Source: Bradyrhizobium sp. G127 (GTDB lineage: Bacteria; Pseudomonadota; Alphaproteobacteria; Rhizobiales; Xanthobacteraceae). From it: a stretch of DNA of 64,000 bases. Below the pieces are notes generated by a model, which was given only the letters and a program-made list of their open reading frames with translations, had not been told where the DNA came from and made no database searches. Below are positions 1 through 15,903 of the stretch, piece after piece. The number at the start of each line of letters is the position of its first letter. The stretch's first letter is position 1. The position numbers were made by a program, and so were the translations under genes. The stretch covers positions 682,001-746,000 of the forward strand of contig NZ_JAKFGN010000002.1 of assembly GCF_021502575.1 (NCBI RefSeq), read 5' to 3'.

Positions 1-2556
<2,556 letters not shown>

Positions 2557-2623
2557 TCATCGGCAGCAAATTCGAAACTCGTCGGTCGTCTCGCGCCCTG
2601 CCCGACGTTCAAGCAAGGCACGA

Positions 2624-2647
2624 ATGCCCGGCACTCAAGCCGGGCAT
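2624..2647 (-). other. Intercistronic hairpin between rpoB and rpoC
   Basis: A perfect 9-bp stem (ATGCCCGGC with its complement) and a 6-nt loop lies about 10 bases after the rpoB stop. On the transcribed (minus) strand it is not followed by a T-run, so it is not a standard Rho-independent terminator. It is better read as an RNA processing or 3'-end stabilising hairpin within the rpoBC transcript. The role is inferred. Confidence 0.4.
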
Positions 2648-2657
2648 GAAATCTTGA

Positions 2658-6788
<4,131 letters not shown>

Positions 6789-7324
6789 CGTGGCCTCTCA
6801 TTTTCGCCGCCCTTGACTGGCGGCATCTTCCGGAGTGCGATGGGCACCGCCCCCGGGTTGAATTTCAAATCGCCGAGGCAACCGCCGAAGCAAAACGCTT
6901 CAAACAAACTGCCAAGTATCGCGGCATCCGAGCTTCAATCGGCAGGGACACACCGAACCGAATCTCAAGACGCAAAATGACGCGCGGGGCGCTGGTGGCG
7001 CCCTGCCCGTCAAACAAAACCTACGGCCTGTTAAAGCCCGAAATCTCTCGTCTCCCGACGTCCCGCCTTGAACTCGTTCCGGGTTTCAAAGGGCGATCCG
7101 TCCTTTCGTGCCTCCGCCTATATGGGCGGCAATCGCGGCGATTCGAGGGGGTCAATCATCGAACCGTCACACTTTAATGTGTCCGACTGCGGCCTCGCGG
7201 CAGCTCCCGGTCTTCCAGCGTCACGGCCGGGCCTTGGCCCGGCCATCGACGCCTTTGTTTATCGAGATCCCCGGATCGCTCGGCTTCACCGCCCGCCCGG
7301 AGATTTCGCTTAAATAACCGTCGG
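6789..7324. other. Long rplL-rpoB intergenic region with GC-rich hairpin
   Basis: 536 bp without a credible gene on either strand. In the direction of transcription (minus) it begins just after the rplL stop. At 7225-7244 it contains a 9-bp GC-only inverted repeat, GGCCGGGCC with its complement, separated by two bases and with no T-run behind it. In E. coli the rplL-rpoB gap holds an attenuator and an RNase III site. This hairpin could play a similar part, but that is inference. The rest shows nothing I can name. Confidence 0.45.
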
Positions 7325-7705
<381 letters not shown>

Positions 7706-7756
7706 TTTATGTTTCCTTAGCGTATCAGTTCGAACCAGTTGAGATGGAGAATGGCG

Positions 7757-8275
7757 TCACGCCGCTTCACTCTTCGAGGCATAGGCCTGAACCACGCGAG
7801 CCAGCTTCGCAGCAGGCGCGGTGGAGAGCTGAGCGATCTTGGTCGCAGGCGCCACAAGGAGGCCGACGATCTTCGCGCGCAGTTCATCAAGCGACGGCAG
7901 CGAGGCAAGCGCCTTCACAGCGTCGGGATTCAGGACAGTGGTTCCCATCGCGCCGCCCAGGATGACGAACTTTTCGTTCGTCTTGGCGAACTCGATGGCA
8001 ACCTTGGGTGCTGCTACCGGATCGTTAGAAGTCGCGATCACGGTCGGCCCCTTCAACAGGGAGCCGATGGAAACAACATCCGTGCCTTCAAGAGCAATTT
8101 TGGCGAGACGGTTCTTCGAGACCTTCACCGAGGCGCCAGCCTGCTTCATCTGCGTCCGCAGAGTCTGCATCTGGGCAACGGTCAGGCCGGAATAATGAGC
8201 AACGACCGCAACGCCCGTGGTCTTGAAGACCTCGTTCAGCGTTTCGACCGCCTCTTTTTTTGCCGCTCGTTCCAC
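7757..8275 (-). CDS. rplJ: 50S ribosomal protein L10
   Basis: Binds 23S rRNA and anchors the L7/L12 stalk. The frame could be opened at an ATG at 8362, giving 201 residues, but family proteins are about 172 residues and begin [15 protein letters not shown] at 8273-8275 encodes exactly that start (GTG then [10 protein letters not shown]) and gives 172 residues. It is preceded at the right distance by GGAAAGAG (8282-8289). I therefore choose the GTG. Conserved stretches include [26 protein letters not shown] and [16 protein letters not shown]. Its transcript begins somewhere in the 600-bp interval upstream. Confidence 0.96.
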   Translation of the reverse strand: MERAAKKEAVETLNEVFKTTGVAVVAHYSGLTVAQMQTLRTQMKQAGASVKVSKNRLAKIALEGTDVVSIGSLLKGPTVIATSNDPVAAPKVAIEFAKTNEKFVILGGAMGTTVLNPDAVKALASLPSLDELRAKIVGLLVAPATKIAQLSTAPAAKLARVVQAYASKSEAA

Positions 8276-8891
8276 AGCAAGCTCTTTCCGGTTGGCGGTC
8301 CGCTTGAGACAGAACCGCCGGGTTGCACCGATCGTCCTGCCCGCTGGCCTCGAGACATTCATCTCTCAACACGTCGGGCACGACGACATTTCGGAAGCCT
8401 GCCCTCCCGCTCCGGCTGCCTTGCGGCCCGCCTGAACGAGGTGTCGAGGTTCGAACCAAATCCGCAGCCGCCACCAATTGGCGGCGGGTCACGAAATCCG
8501 GTTTTCACCCGTCTGTGCAGGGAATTAAGCGAAGCCGCTTCCACAAGGGATTCGGCCAGGCACCTGCAGTCTTGGACAGGATGGGATTTTCCCCGGCTTC
8601 ACGCCGAAGAACGCCCCCGCTCATTTTCCTTCGTCAAAACAGCGGCTTTCCCTTCCTTGTGAGCAATCCATGCGGAATGATCGACGAGGAATAGGCTCCT
8701 ATTGGTCTGATTTTCGGAAAACGAACACGGACGCGCCAGCGACAGCCAGCACGCCCGGAAGGGATTGTTTAACGGTTCGGGAACGCGTTGCCAAGGGGAT
8801 TCTGGTCCCTTGAAGCATTTTCCGGGCCAGAAGCGGCCCGGCCCCGTCGGCGTGGAGACCTCCTATTGCATAGCCGGCACAGGTCTTCAGC
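8276..8891 (-). promoter_or_regulatory. Intergenic region holding the rplJ leader
   Basis: 616 bp with no credible gene. The part nearest rplJ is a long untranslated leader, the place where L10 or the L10-L12 complex binds its own mRNA in many bacteria. I cannot prove the fold by eye, so the assignment as an autoregulatory L10 leader is inference. The distal part, just past the cytochrome gene, has a GC hairpin at 8822-8841 (CCGGGCC with its complement) without a T-run. No clear -35/-10 pair was found. Confidence 0.35.
8282..8289 (-). promoter_or_regulatory. Ribosome binding site that decides the GTG start of rplJ
   Basis: On the minus strand this reads GGAAAGAG, six bases before the GTG at 8273-8275. 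The upstream in-frame ATG at 8362 has no comparable site. The site fixes rplJ at 172 residues. Confidence 0.7.
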
Positions 8892-9563
8892 TCAACCCTT
8901 TGTATCTGCAGTAATTTTCGGACAGGCCGCGCCCGCCGCCGCCCACGCCTTGATGAGTTCGCCAAACTGCTTCTGGGTACCCGGAGCCGGTGTGCGGTTG
9001 CCGCCCGGATTCCAGCCCCAGCCGACCAGTTCGTCCTCAGCCATGTGCTTCACCAGCGCAGCCATGTCCTTGCCGCCGTTGCGCTCTCTGTCCTTGATCT
9101 GAACGCAGATCTGGCCGAGCGACTTGCCCTGCCAGGCCATCTCGGCAGGTGCCAAGGCCCACTTCGGATTGCCGGGCACGCCCGCGGCATCGAAGTTCGC
9201 ATCGTGATGGCAGGTGTTGCACGCCAATCCGCTCGCGGCACCGACGCCCCCGTCGCCCCGCACCACCAGCGGCATATGCGGACGCATCCTGTCGGTTTGC
9301 GTCGGACGCTCGGTCGCCGGATGGCAATTCATGCAGCGCGGCGACTGAATGACCTTGCCAGCCTCCTCAAACAGCGCGACCGCCCGCTTATTCTTGTCCT
9401 TGATCTTGTCGAAGCTGGACACCGGCTTGAGCACGGCCGGGTTTTTGATCGGCTCGACTGCCGCGTCGGCCTCGTCGCGGAGTGTCGGCGCCGCGAATGC
9501 GAGCACCGTCGCGGCAATGGCACCCGCTCCGAGCGCCATCACACCTTGTCTGAGCAAGCTCAT
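8892..9563 (-). CDS. Exported di-heme c-type cytochrome of the molybdenum hydroxylase operon
   Basis: 223 residues with a hydrophobic N-terminal export segment (residues 7-26). Two heme c attachment motifs, CMNCH at 77-81 and CNTCH at 115-119, predict two covalently bound hemes in the periplasm. It is the last gene of a three-gene operon, and its start overlaps the stop of the molybdopterin subunit by four bases (ATGA). The expected role is to pass electrons from the hydroxylase into the respiratory chain, as for cytochromes encoded next to isoquinoline oxidoreductase-type and periplasmic aldehyde oxidase-type enzymes. Its substrate context is unknown. Confidence 0.85.
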   Translation of the reverse strand: MSLLRQGVMALGAGAIAATVLAFAAPTLRDEADAAVEPIKNPAVLKPVSSFDKIKDKNKRAVALFEEAGKVIQSPRCMNCHPATERPTQTDRMRPHMPLVVRGDGGVGAASGLACNTCHHDANFDAAGVPGNPKWALAPAEMAWQGKSLGQICVQIKDRERNGGKDMAALVKHMAEDELVGWGWNPGGNRTPAPGTQKQFGELIKAWAAAGAACPKITADTKG

Positions 9564-11749
9564 GCTGAAGCTCCCGGCACGATCGGCAGTTGACGCGGAC
9601 GAGTCTGTCCGAGCTTCGCCATCGCATTGGCGACCGCAGGACCGATCGGCGGCACGCCCGGCTCGCCGACACCGGTCGGCTTCTCGCTCGACTGCACGAC
9701 GGTCACATGGATCTCGGGCATCTCGTTGATGCGCAACGAGCGGTAGTTGTCGAAATTACCCGTGGTGACCCGGCCGTCCTCCATCGTGACATCCGCATAG
9801 AGAATGTGGCCGAGGCCGAAACCGATGCCGCCTTCCATCTGCGCGCGGATGATGTCCGGATTGACGGCGATGCCGCAGTCCACCGCGCACCACACCTTGT
9901 GAACTTTCGGCCCCTCCTCGGTCATCGACAGTTCGACAACCTGCGCGACGAAGGTATTGAAGCTCTCCACCACCGCGACGCCCCGCGCACGGCCGGGATC
10001 GAGTTTCGCGTTCTTCCAGTCCGACAGTTCGGCGACGGCGCGAAGCACACCGGCATGGCGCGGCTTCTTGCCCATCAGTTCGAGACGCCCTTCGACGGGA
10101 TCTTTCCCCGCGGCCTCCAGCAGTTCGTCGACAAACGCTTCGACCGCGTAGCCTGTATGGGTGTGCCCTACCGAACGCCACCACAGCACCGGCACGCCGA
10201 CATCGACCTGATGCAGATCGCATTTGAAGTTGGCGACATCATAGGGAATTTCATTCGAGCCTTCGTAGGCAGTCGAATCCATGCCGTCCTTGAACGTCAT
10301 CGCCTCGAACGGAGATCCCTTCATGATCGACTGACCGACGATAGTGTCGCTCCAGGCCTCGATTTTGCCATCGCGCACCACACCGCGCATCCGATGCACG
10401 CTGAACGGACGGTAGTAACCGCCGCGCATGTCGTCCTCGCGGGTCCATACCAGCTTCACCGACTTCCCCGGACCGATGGCCTTCGCCACCTCCGCAAGTT
10501 CGGCTGCGACATGCACCGTCTGCTGCGCGCGGCGTCCGAAGCTGCCGCCGGCGAGAATAGTCTTGAGCGAGACCTTCTCCATCGGAAGATCGAGAATCTT
10601 TGCGATGGTGGCGTGGTCAGGCGTCGGAAATTGACTGCCGTAGCGCGCGGACGCCGTTTCGCCGTCCCACTTGATGAAGCCGTTGAGCGGCTCCATCGCC
10701 GCATGCGCCAGATAGGGAAACACGAACTCCGCTTCGACGACGCGACCGCCCCTGGCCATCGCGGCTTCAAAGTCGCCTTCCTGCTTCACCGTCTTGCCGG
10801 GCGTTTTTGCCAGATCGCGGAATTCGGTCAGCAGTTGCGCGGTGCCGCGCTTTTCCGCCTTGCTGTCATCCCATGTGATCTTCAAGAGATCGCGCGCGGT
10901 CTTCGCCGGCCAGAAGCCCCTGGCGTAAACCGCGACGCCGGTCGGTACCTGCTTGATGTCGACCACGCCGGGAACGGCCTTCGCCGCCGTCGCATCAAAC
11001 GACGCCACGGTCCCGCCGAACCTCGGAGAACGCGCGACCACCACCGTCAGCATGTCGGGTTCGTGAATGTCGAGCGTATACTCGGCGCTGCCGTTCGACT
11101 TCGCGGCGCTGTCGAGCCGTTTGACCACGCCTTCCTTGCCGATCAGTTTGAACTGCGATGGATCCTTCAACTTCGGATCGGCCGGGACCGGCAACTGATT
11201 GGCTTTTTCAACGAACGCGCCGAAACCGCTCTGCTTGCCGGACGGATGTTTGATGACCCCGTTCTCGACCGTGATCTCGGAGGCGGGCACATTCCATTCG
11301 CTGGCGGCGGCAGCTACCAACATTTCGCGCGCCGCCGCACCGACCTTGCGCATCTGCTCGTAGGAATTGGCGATGGCACTCGATCCGCCGGTGCCCTGCA
11401 CGCCGAACAGGAGATTCTTGTAGAGGACAGGATTGGATGGCGCGTGATCCGCACGCATCTGCGACCAGTCGGCATCAAGTTCTTCGGCGACGAGGGTCGC
11501 CATGCCGGTGAAAGGTCCCTGCCCGAACTCGATGTGCTTGCACAGCACCGTCACTGTGTTGTCCGGCGCGATGACGAGAAACGTGTTCGGCGTGATGTTG
11601 ACACTCGTTGCCGCAGGCGCGCCCTGCGCAAACGCCTTGCCGCCGCGCGCAAGATAAGCGCCGATCACAAGACCCGCGCCACCCTTGAGGAGCGAGCGCC
11701 GCGAAAGAGCCGACGAACGTGTGATGGATTCTTTGATGTGAATGTTCAT
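9560..11749 (-). CDS. Molybdopterin-binding subunit of a periplasmic xanthine dehydrogenase/aldehyde oxidase-family enzyme (isoquinoline 1-oxidoreductase beta-like)
   Basis: 729 residues, the single-chain molybdopterin subunit of the IorB type. The N-terminus carries a twin-arginine signal (SRRSLLKGGAGLVIGAYLA, about residues 17-35), so the folded enzyme is exported with its cofactor. The C-terminal motif GVGEPGVPPIGPAVANA contains the conserved active-site glutamate. The order small 2Fe-2S subunit, large subunit, cytochrome c matches periplasmic N-heterocycle or aldehyde oxidoreductases, which have no FAD subunit. Four bases separate it from the small subunit and four bases overlap with the cytochrome gene. 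The substrate cannot be told from sequence. The 894-codon frame on the other strand is a shadow. Confidence 0.92.
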   Translation of the reverse strand: MNIHIKESITRSSALSRRSLLKGGAGLVIGAYLARGGKAFAQGAPAATSVNITPNTFLVIAPDNTVTVLCKHIEFGQGPFTGMATLVAEELDADWSQMRADHAPSNPVLYKNLLFGVQGTGGSSAIANSYEQMRKVGAAAREMLVAAAASEWNVPASEITVENGVIKHPSGKQSGFGAFVEKANQLPVPADPKLKDPSQFKLIGKEGVVKRLDSAAKSNGSAEYTLDIHEPDMLTVVVARSPRFGGTVASFDATAAKAVPGVVDIKQVPTGVAVYARGFWPAKTARDLLKITWDDSKAEKRGTAQLLTEFRDLAKTPGKTVKQEGDFEAAMARGGRVVEAEFVFPYLAHAAMEPLNGFIKWDGETASARYGSQFPTPDHATIAKILDLPMEKVSLKTILAGGSFGRRAQQTVHVAAELAEVAKAIGPGKSVKLVWTREDDMRGGYYRPFSVHRMRGVVRDGKIEAWSDTIVGQSIMKGSPFEAMTFKDGMDSTAYEGSNEIPYDVANFKCDLHQVDVGVPVLWWRSVGHTHTGYAVEAFVDELLEAAGKDPVEGRLELMGKKPRHAGVLRAVAELSDWKNAKLDPGRARGVAVVESFNTFVAQVVELSMTEEGPKVHKVWCAVDCGIAVNPDIIRAQMEGGIGFGLGHILYADVTMEDGRVTTGNFDNYRSLRINEMPEIHVTVVQSSEKPTGVGEPGVPPIGPAVANAMAKLGQTRPRQLPIVPGASA

Positions 11750-11752
11750 GGC

Positions 11753-12217
11753 TCAGCCCTCCAGCGACTTGGCAGCATCGTGGATCGCGGCGCGTATGCG
11801 AACATACGTGGCGCAGCGGCAAATATTGCCGTTCATCGCGAGGTCGATATCGTTGTCAGTCGGCTTCGGATTGAGCTCGAGCAGCGATGCCGCGCTCATG
11901 ATCTGGCCGGACTGGCAGTAACCGCATTGCGGCACGTCCAGCGCCACCCAGGCCTTCTGAACGGCCTGCGCTTCGCGGCTCTTGATACCTTCAATGGTGG
12001 TGATTTCGCTGGTGCCGACCGCCGAGACCGGCAGCGCGCAGGAGCGCATCGGCTGACCATCGACATGCACGGTGCATGCGCCGCATTGCGCGACACCGCA
12101 TCCGTATTTTGTGCCGGTCAGGCCCGCACCATCGCGAATGGCCCAGAGGAGAGGAGTTTGCGGGTCGACATCCACACGATGTTCGCCGCCGTTGATCTTC
12201 AGTGTGTAGGCCGCCAT
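11753..12217 (-). CDS. 2Fe-2S subunit of the molybdenum hydroxylase (isoquinoline 1-oxidoreductase alpha-like)
   Basis: 154 residues with two [2Fe-2S] clusters that carry electrons away from the molybdenum site. The plant-ferredoxin-type cluster is bound by Cys40, Cys45, Cys48 and Cys60 (CGVAQCGACTV). The second, helical cluster uses Cys98, Cys101, Cys133 and Cys135 (CGYCQSGQIM and ICRCATY). It has no signal of its own and is presumably exported together with the Tat-tagged large subunit. First gene of the operon. Its ribosome site AGAAGGAA lies inside a hairpin (12225-12249). Confidence 0.93.
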   Translation of the reverse strand: MAAYTLKINGGEHRVDVDPQTPLLWAIRDGAGLTGTKYGCGVAQCGACTVHVDGQPMRSCALPVSAVGTSEITTIEGIKSREAQAVQKAWVALDVPQCGYCQSGQIMSAASLLELNPKPTDNDIDLAMNGNICRCATYVRIRAAIHDAAKSLEG

Positions 12218-12224
12218 GGCCGCA

Positions 12225-12249
12225 TTCCTTCTGATTACGACAGAAGGAA
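12225..12249 (-). promoter_or_regulatory. Hairpin that contains the ribosome binding site of the hydroxylase operon
   Basis: A perfect 9-bp inverted repeat, TTCCTTCTG and CAGAAGGAA, is separated by 7 bases and ends 7 bases before the start codon of the 2Fe-2S subunit. The proximal arm holds the purine-rich ribosome site. A folded mRNA would hide it, or the dyad could be a DNA operator. Which of the two applies is not decided by sequence. Confidence 0.5.
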
Positions 12250-12413
12250 CGCTTCTACATTCGACTCGTTCTAATCGGCAATCAAACTAATGTGCACTGC
12301 GATGCTGAATATTTTTTGAGTTTAAGAGGAACAAAATCTCGCAACTCGCGTTGCAGCCTCCCATATAAGTTCGCACCATCCGCACGATTGATGACATTTA
12401 TATTTTTCGTGAG

Positions 12414-13361
12414 TCACGTCACTGGATATCGCAGTGGCTTGCCTGAAAAAAAGGCATGGAGGTTTGCGAGCACGCAATCCTGCATGGCGACATGCGATTC
12501 GATCGTGTGCCCACCGATGTGCGGCGTCAGCACCACATTGGAGAATTTAGTCAGCGCGTCCGGCGCATGCGGCTCTTTTTCGTAAACATCAAGCCCTGCG
12601 CCCGCGATCACGTTATTTTCAAGCGCGGCCACCAGTGCCTTCTGATCGATCACCGAACCGCGCGAGATGTTGACGATGGTCCCCTGCGGACCGAGCTTCT
12701 TCAAAATCCCGGCATCGACTGCATGCTCGGTATCCGCCCCGGCGCGCACAGCTACCATCAGAATATCGGACCACTCCGCCAGCGCGGCGAGCGACGCGTG
12801 ATAGGCGTAAGGCACATCGTGTTTGCTACGGCTGAAGTAAGCGACCTCGGTTTCGAATGCCGCGCAACGCGCCGCGATCTTGCGTCCGATTTCACCCATG
12901 CCATAGATGCCGATCTTGCGTCCGGTCATGCCGGGGCCTGGCCGCATCGACGGGGACGGCTTCGCGCCCGACCATCCTCCGCTGCGGACGTAATCGTCCG
13001 CGGGCAGAAGACGCCGAGTCGTTGCCAGCATCAGGGTCATGGCGAGATCGGCGACCGACGCCGCGTTCGCCGCCGGTGAATTGCCGACCACAATCCCGCG
13101 CTTTTTCGTCTCGGCGAAATCCACACCGTCATATCCCGTGCCGTAACAAATGATCGCGCCGAGCGATGGCAGCGTGTCGAGCACCTCGGGCGGGATCACC
13201 TGCCCGCCCGCAGTAATCATCACGCGGATCGCTTTGAGCTGACCAGCGCTGAACGTCTCGATCGGCAGTTTGCCCGCGCCGTCGAGCAGATCGTAGTGCT
13301 CGCCAATGCGCACCATCTGCGCCTTGGGAAATCGTGAGTAGATCAAGACTTGCTGCTTCAT
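12414..13361 (-). CDS. D-isomer-specific 2-hydroxyacid dehydrogenase, NAD(P)-dependent
   Basis: 315 residues, normal for the family that reversibly oxidises D-2-hydroxyacids such as glyoxylate/glycolate or hydroxypyruvate/glycerate. The Rossmann dinucleotide motif is GIYGMGEIGRKIA. The catalytic arginine sits in ISRGSVID, and the catalytic histidine in VVLTPHIGGHT near the C-terminus. The start ATG at 13359-13361 follows AAGGG. It stands alone, codirectional with the hydroxylase operon but about 200 bp upstream of it, and divergent from the rhodanese gene. The exact substrate is unknown. Confidence 0.88.
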   Translation of the reverse strand: MKQQVLIYSRFPKAQMVRIGEHYDLLDGAGKLPIETFSAGQLKAIRVMITAGGQVIPPEVLDTLPSLGAIICYGTGYDGVDFAETKKRGIVVGNSPAANAASVADLAMTLMLATTRRLLPADDYVRSGGWSGAKPSPSMRPGPGMTGRKIGIYGMGEIGRKIAARCAAFETEVAYFSRSKHDVPYAYHASLAALAEWSDILMVAVRAGADTEHAVDAGILKKLGPQGTIVNISRGSVIDQKALVAALENNVIAGAGLDVYEKEPHAPDALTKFSNVVLTPHIGGHTIESHVAMQDCVLANLHAFFSGKPLRYPVT

Positions 13362-13649
13362 GGATGCCCTTTACCCCGACCACGCGAACCGCGCTTTGCG
13401 CTGCGCCGTCGTTACGATGCAGGTACATTGCCCTGTGACCAGTTGTCACGCGAAAGAATGGATTTCGCGACAGCAATGCAAATGCAGATGGTTATTCGAC
13501 GTCTCGCGATCTCGCGAGAATTTTTCATTTTTGCGTCAAAACAGCACGTTGACCCGCGCCAAAGGGGCTGCGTTGCATAAGCGCATGCGTCCGGAGCGCC
13601 CTGCTTCGCAGATCGCAGACTGTTTCATTGACCATGGAAGGAACGGAAT

Positions 13650-14573
13650 ATGAGGCTTAAATCCATCGTGGCATCGGCGCTGGTCGCGCTCGGCGTCGCG
13701 GCGGCTCCGGCGACCGCGCAGGATGCCAAATCCCCACTCGTTACCACTGAGTGGCTCGAGAAGAACCTCAACGATCCCAAGCTCCGCATTCTCGAAGTCA
13801 GCGTCGAGCCCGGCCTCTACGAGCGCGGCCACATTCCCGGCGCCCAGAATGTGGTCTGGACCACCGACTTGGTCGATAAGCTCGAACGCGACATTGCCAA
13901 GCCGGAAACTTTCCAGGCGCTGGTGAAAAAACTCGGCATCAACTCCGATTCGACCGTGGTGCTCTACGGTGACAACAACAACTGGTTTGCCGCATGGGGC
14001 GCGTGGGTGTTCGACGTGTATGGCGTGAAGAACGTCAAACTGCTCGATGGCGGCCGCAAGAAATGGGAGGCTGACAAGCGGCCATTCGACACCCGCGCCG
14101 TCTCGCTGGAGCCGGGCAACATCAAAATCACCGAGCGCAACACCAAGCTGCGCGCGCGGTTGGCCGATGTGGTCGATGCCTCCAGGTCGAAGAACGCCGT
14201 GATCGTCGACATCCGCTCGCCGGACGAATTTAGCGGCAAGATCTTCGCTCCTCCCGGCTCGCAGGAACTGAGTGTCCGCGCAGGCCACGTCCCCGGCGCA
14301 ATCAATGTGCCGTGGGGCAAGGCGGTTGCCGAAGACGGCACCTTCAAGTCGAAGGAAGACCTCAAGAAGCTTTATGCCGACGCAGGCATTGATGGCTCTA
14401 AGCCGATCATCACCTACTGCCGGATCGGCGAGCGTTCCAGTCACACCTGGTTCCTGCTCACCAAGATTCTCGGCTATGACGTGAAGAATTACGATGGCTC
14501 ATGGACCGAATACGGCAACACGGTCGGGGTGCCGGTCGTCAACACCGCAGGAACGGTCTGGGGTGTGAAGTGA
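13650..14573 (+). CDS. Periplasmic thiosulfate/3-mercaptopyruvate-type sulfurtransferase (tandem rhodanese)
   Basis: 307 residues: a signal peptide (about 1-24, ending ATAQ), an N-terminal inactive rhodanese domain, and a C-terminal active one. The catalytic cysteine is Cys257 in the loop CRIGERSSHTWF, of the SseA/thiosulfate sulfurtransferase kind. The start follows GGAAGGAACGGA. Its stop codon overlaps the GTG start of a YeeE/YedE transporter. The pair therefore probably handles periplasmic thiosulfate or persulfide and moves sulfur inward. The direction of flow is inferred. Confidence 0.9.
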   Translation: MRLKSIVASALVALGVAAAPATAQDAKSPLVTTEWLEKNLNDPKLRILEVSVEPGLYERGHIPGAQNVVWTTDLVDKLERDIAKPETFQALVKKLGINSDSTVVLYGDNNNWFAAWGAWVFDVYGVKNVKLLDGGRKKWEADKRPFDTRAVSLEPGNIKITERNTKLRARLADVVDASRSKNAVIVDIRSPDEFSGKIFAPPGSQELSVRAGHVPGAINVPWGKAVAEDGTFKSKEDLKKLYADAGIDGSKPIITYCRIGERSSHTWFLLTKILGYDVKNYDGSWTEYGNTVGVPVVNTAGTVWGVK

Positions 14574-15835
14574 CGCAAGGTGATGGTATTCCGGAGACGC
14601 GAACAGCGTCCCCGGGAAATCGACTGAAGACGCCGGACCATCGTCCGGCGTCTTCGGCGTTTGGCTGGTCGCGTCCAACGGCGGCGATTGCCGCTGCCCT
14701 TCTCGCCGCGCTGGCTGCGGTCGCTTACATCCTCCACATTCAGGGACATCCTGCGCTTGCGTTGTCGATCGTGTTCGGCGCGATCTTCGGTGTGGTCCTG
14801 CAGCGGTCGCGCTTCTGCTTCTTCTGCATGTTTCGCGACTGGTACGACAAAGACGACCCGCGCGGCCTGTTCGGTTTGCTGGTTGCGCTCGCTACCGGCA
14901 TCGCCGGCTATACGCTGATCTTCGGCGCCTGGCTGCCGGACGCCGCCACGGGACGGCTGCCGCCGGACGCATTTATCGGCCCGGTCAGCGTCGCGCTTGT
15001 TGCGGCCGGCTTTGCGTTCGGAGCGGGGATGGCAATATCCGGCTCCTGCGTCAGCGCGCATCTCTATCGACTCGGCGAAGGTTCTCCGACCGCGCCCTTC
15101 GCACTGCTTGGGACGGTTGCGGGTTTTATTCTCGGCTTTGCCACATGGAATAACATCTATCTCGCCGCAGTCGCAGATGCACCGGTGTTGTGGCTGCCGC
15201 AAACACTCGGCTATGCAGGCGCGCTGATCGCCACATTGGTTGTACTGGCAGTGATCGCATGGGCGCTGTCGCGCACGTCGCGCACCGTGGCGCTTTCATC
15301 GTCCCCCGCGTCGAACTTTCCGGTCGCTTTGCTCGTGACACGCTGGCCGGCGTGGATCGGCGGCGCGATCATCGGCGCGCTGGGCACGGTCGCCTATTTC
15401 CGCATTGCTCCGCTGGGCGTTACCGCCGAAATCGGCAGTCGCGCGCGGCAGGTGGCCTCCGGCCTTGGCGTTGCACCGCCGCGTCTCGAAGGCCTCGATA
15501 CATTGCGCGGATGTATCAGCGTGGCGGGAGACGCCCTGTTCTCGCGTAACGGCGCTTTCATCCTGGCACTTGTGGTTGCGTCGTTTGCAGCCGCTCTCGC
15601 TGCGGGACAGTTTGCACCTGCATGGCCGCGTCCCGCTCAGATCGTGCGCGGCTTTGCTGGCGGCATACTTCTCGGATGGGGCGCGATGACAGGTCTTGGT
15701 TGCACCGTCGGAACGCTGCTATCCGGCATCATGGCGGGCGCGCTGTCGGGCTGGGTCTTCGCAGCTGCCGTATTTATCGGAATCGCAGTGAAGCTTTCCG
15801 CGGGACGGCACACAGGCCTTCTTCCCCGGCCCTGA
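14570..15835 (+). CDS. YeeE/YedE (TsuA-like) sulfur-compound transporter
   Basis: Integral membrane protein of about 421 residues with roughly ten hydrophobic segments. The frame extends further upstream, but the natural start is the GTG at 14570 that overlaps the rhodanese stop (GTGA), which implies translational coupling. The cysteine motifs of the family are visible: RFCFFCMF near residue 85, GSCVSAHLYRLGEG near 160, and GLGCTVGTLLSG near 380. In TsuA such cysteines relay thiosulfate across the membrane. A strong terminator follows directly, so the operon has two genes. Confidence 0.87.
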   Translation: MTQGDGIPETRTASPGNRLKTPDHRPASSAFGWSRPTAAIAAALLAALAAVAYILHIQGHPALALSIVFGAIFGVVLQRSRFCFFCMFRDWYDKDDPRGLFGLLVALATGIAGYTLIFGAWLPDAATGRLPPDAFIGPVSVALVAAGFAFGAGMAISGSCVSAHLYRLGEGSPTAPFALLGTVAGFILGFATWNNIYLAAVADAPVLWLPQTLGYAGALIATLVVLAVIAWALSRTSRTVALSSSPASNFPVALLVTRWPAWIGGAIIGALGTVAYFRIAPLGVTAEIGSRARQVASGLGVAPPRLEGLDTLRGCISVAGDALFSRNGAFILALVVASFAAALAAGQFAPAWPRPAQIVRGFAGGILLGWGAMTGLGCTVGTLLSGIMAGALSGWVFAAAVFIGIAVKLSAGRHTGLLPRP

Positions 15836-15853
15836 GCGCCAGCACAAATAAAG

Positions 15854-15887
15854 AAAGGCGGAGCGATGATCATCGCTCCGCCTTTTT
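15854..15887. terminator. Bidirectional Rho-independent terminator
   Basis: A perfect 32-base palindrome (two 16-base arms, AAAGGCGGAGCGATGA and its complement, with no unpaired centre) ends in a T-run on the plus strand. It is preceded by an A-rich stretch that becomes a T-rich tail on the minus strand. It sits between the convergent ends of the YeeE gene and rplA and should stop both. Confidence 0.9.
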
Positions 15888-15903
15888 TCAGATCAGATTG
15901 CAC

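Noticed and set aside
8822-8841. Terminator after the cytochrome c gene
   Set aside because: The GC stem is good, but on the transcribed strand it is followed by AAAATG, not a T-run. Recorded only as part of the intergenic region.
9590-12274. An 894-codon plus-strand frame opposite the molybdenum hydroxylase genes
   Set aside because: Same shadow effect. It spans two genes with clear motifs on the other strand and has no recognisable domain.
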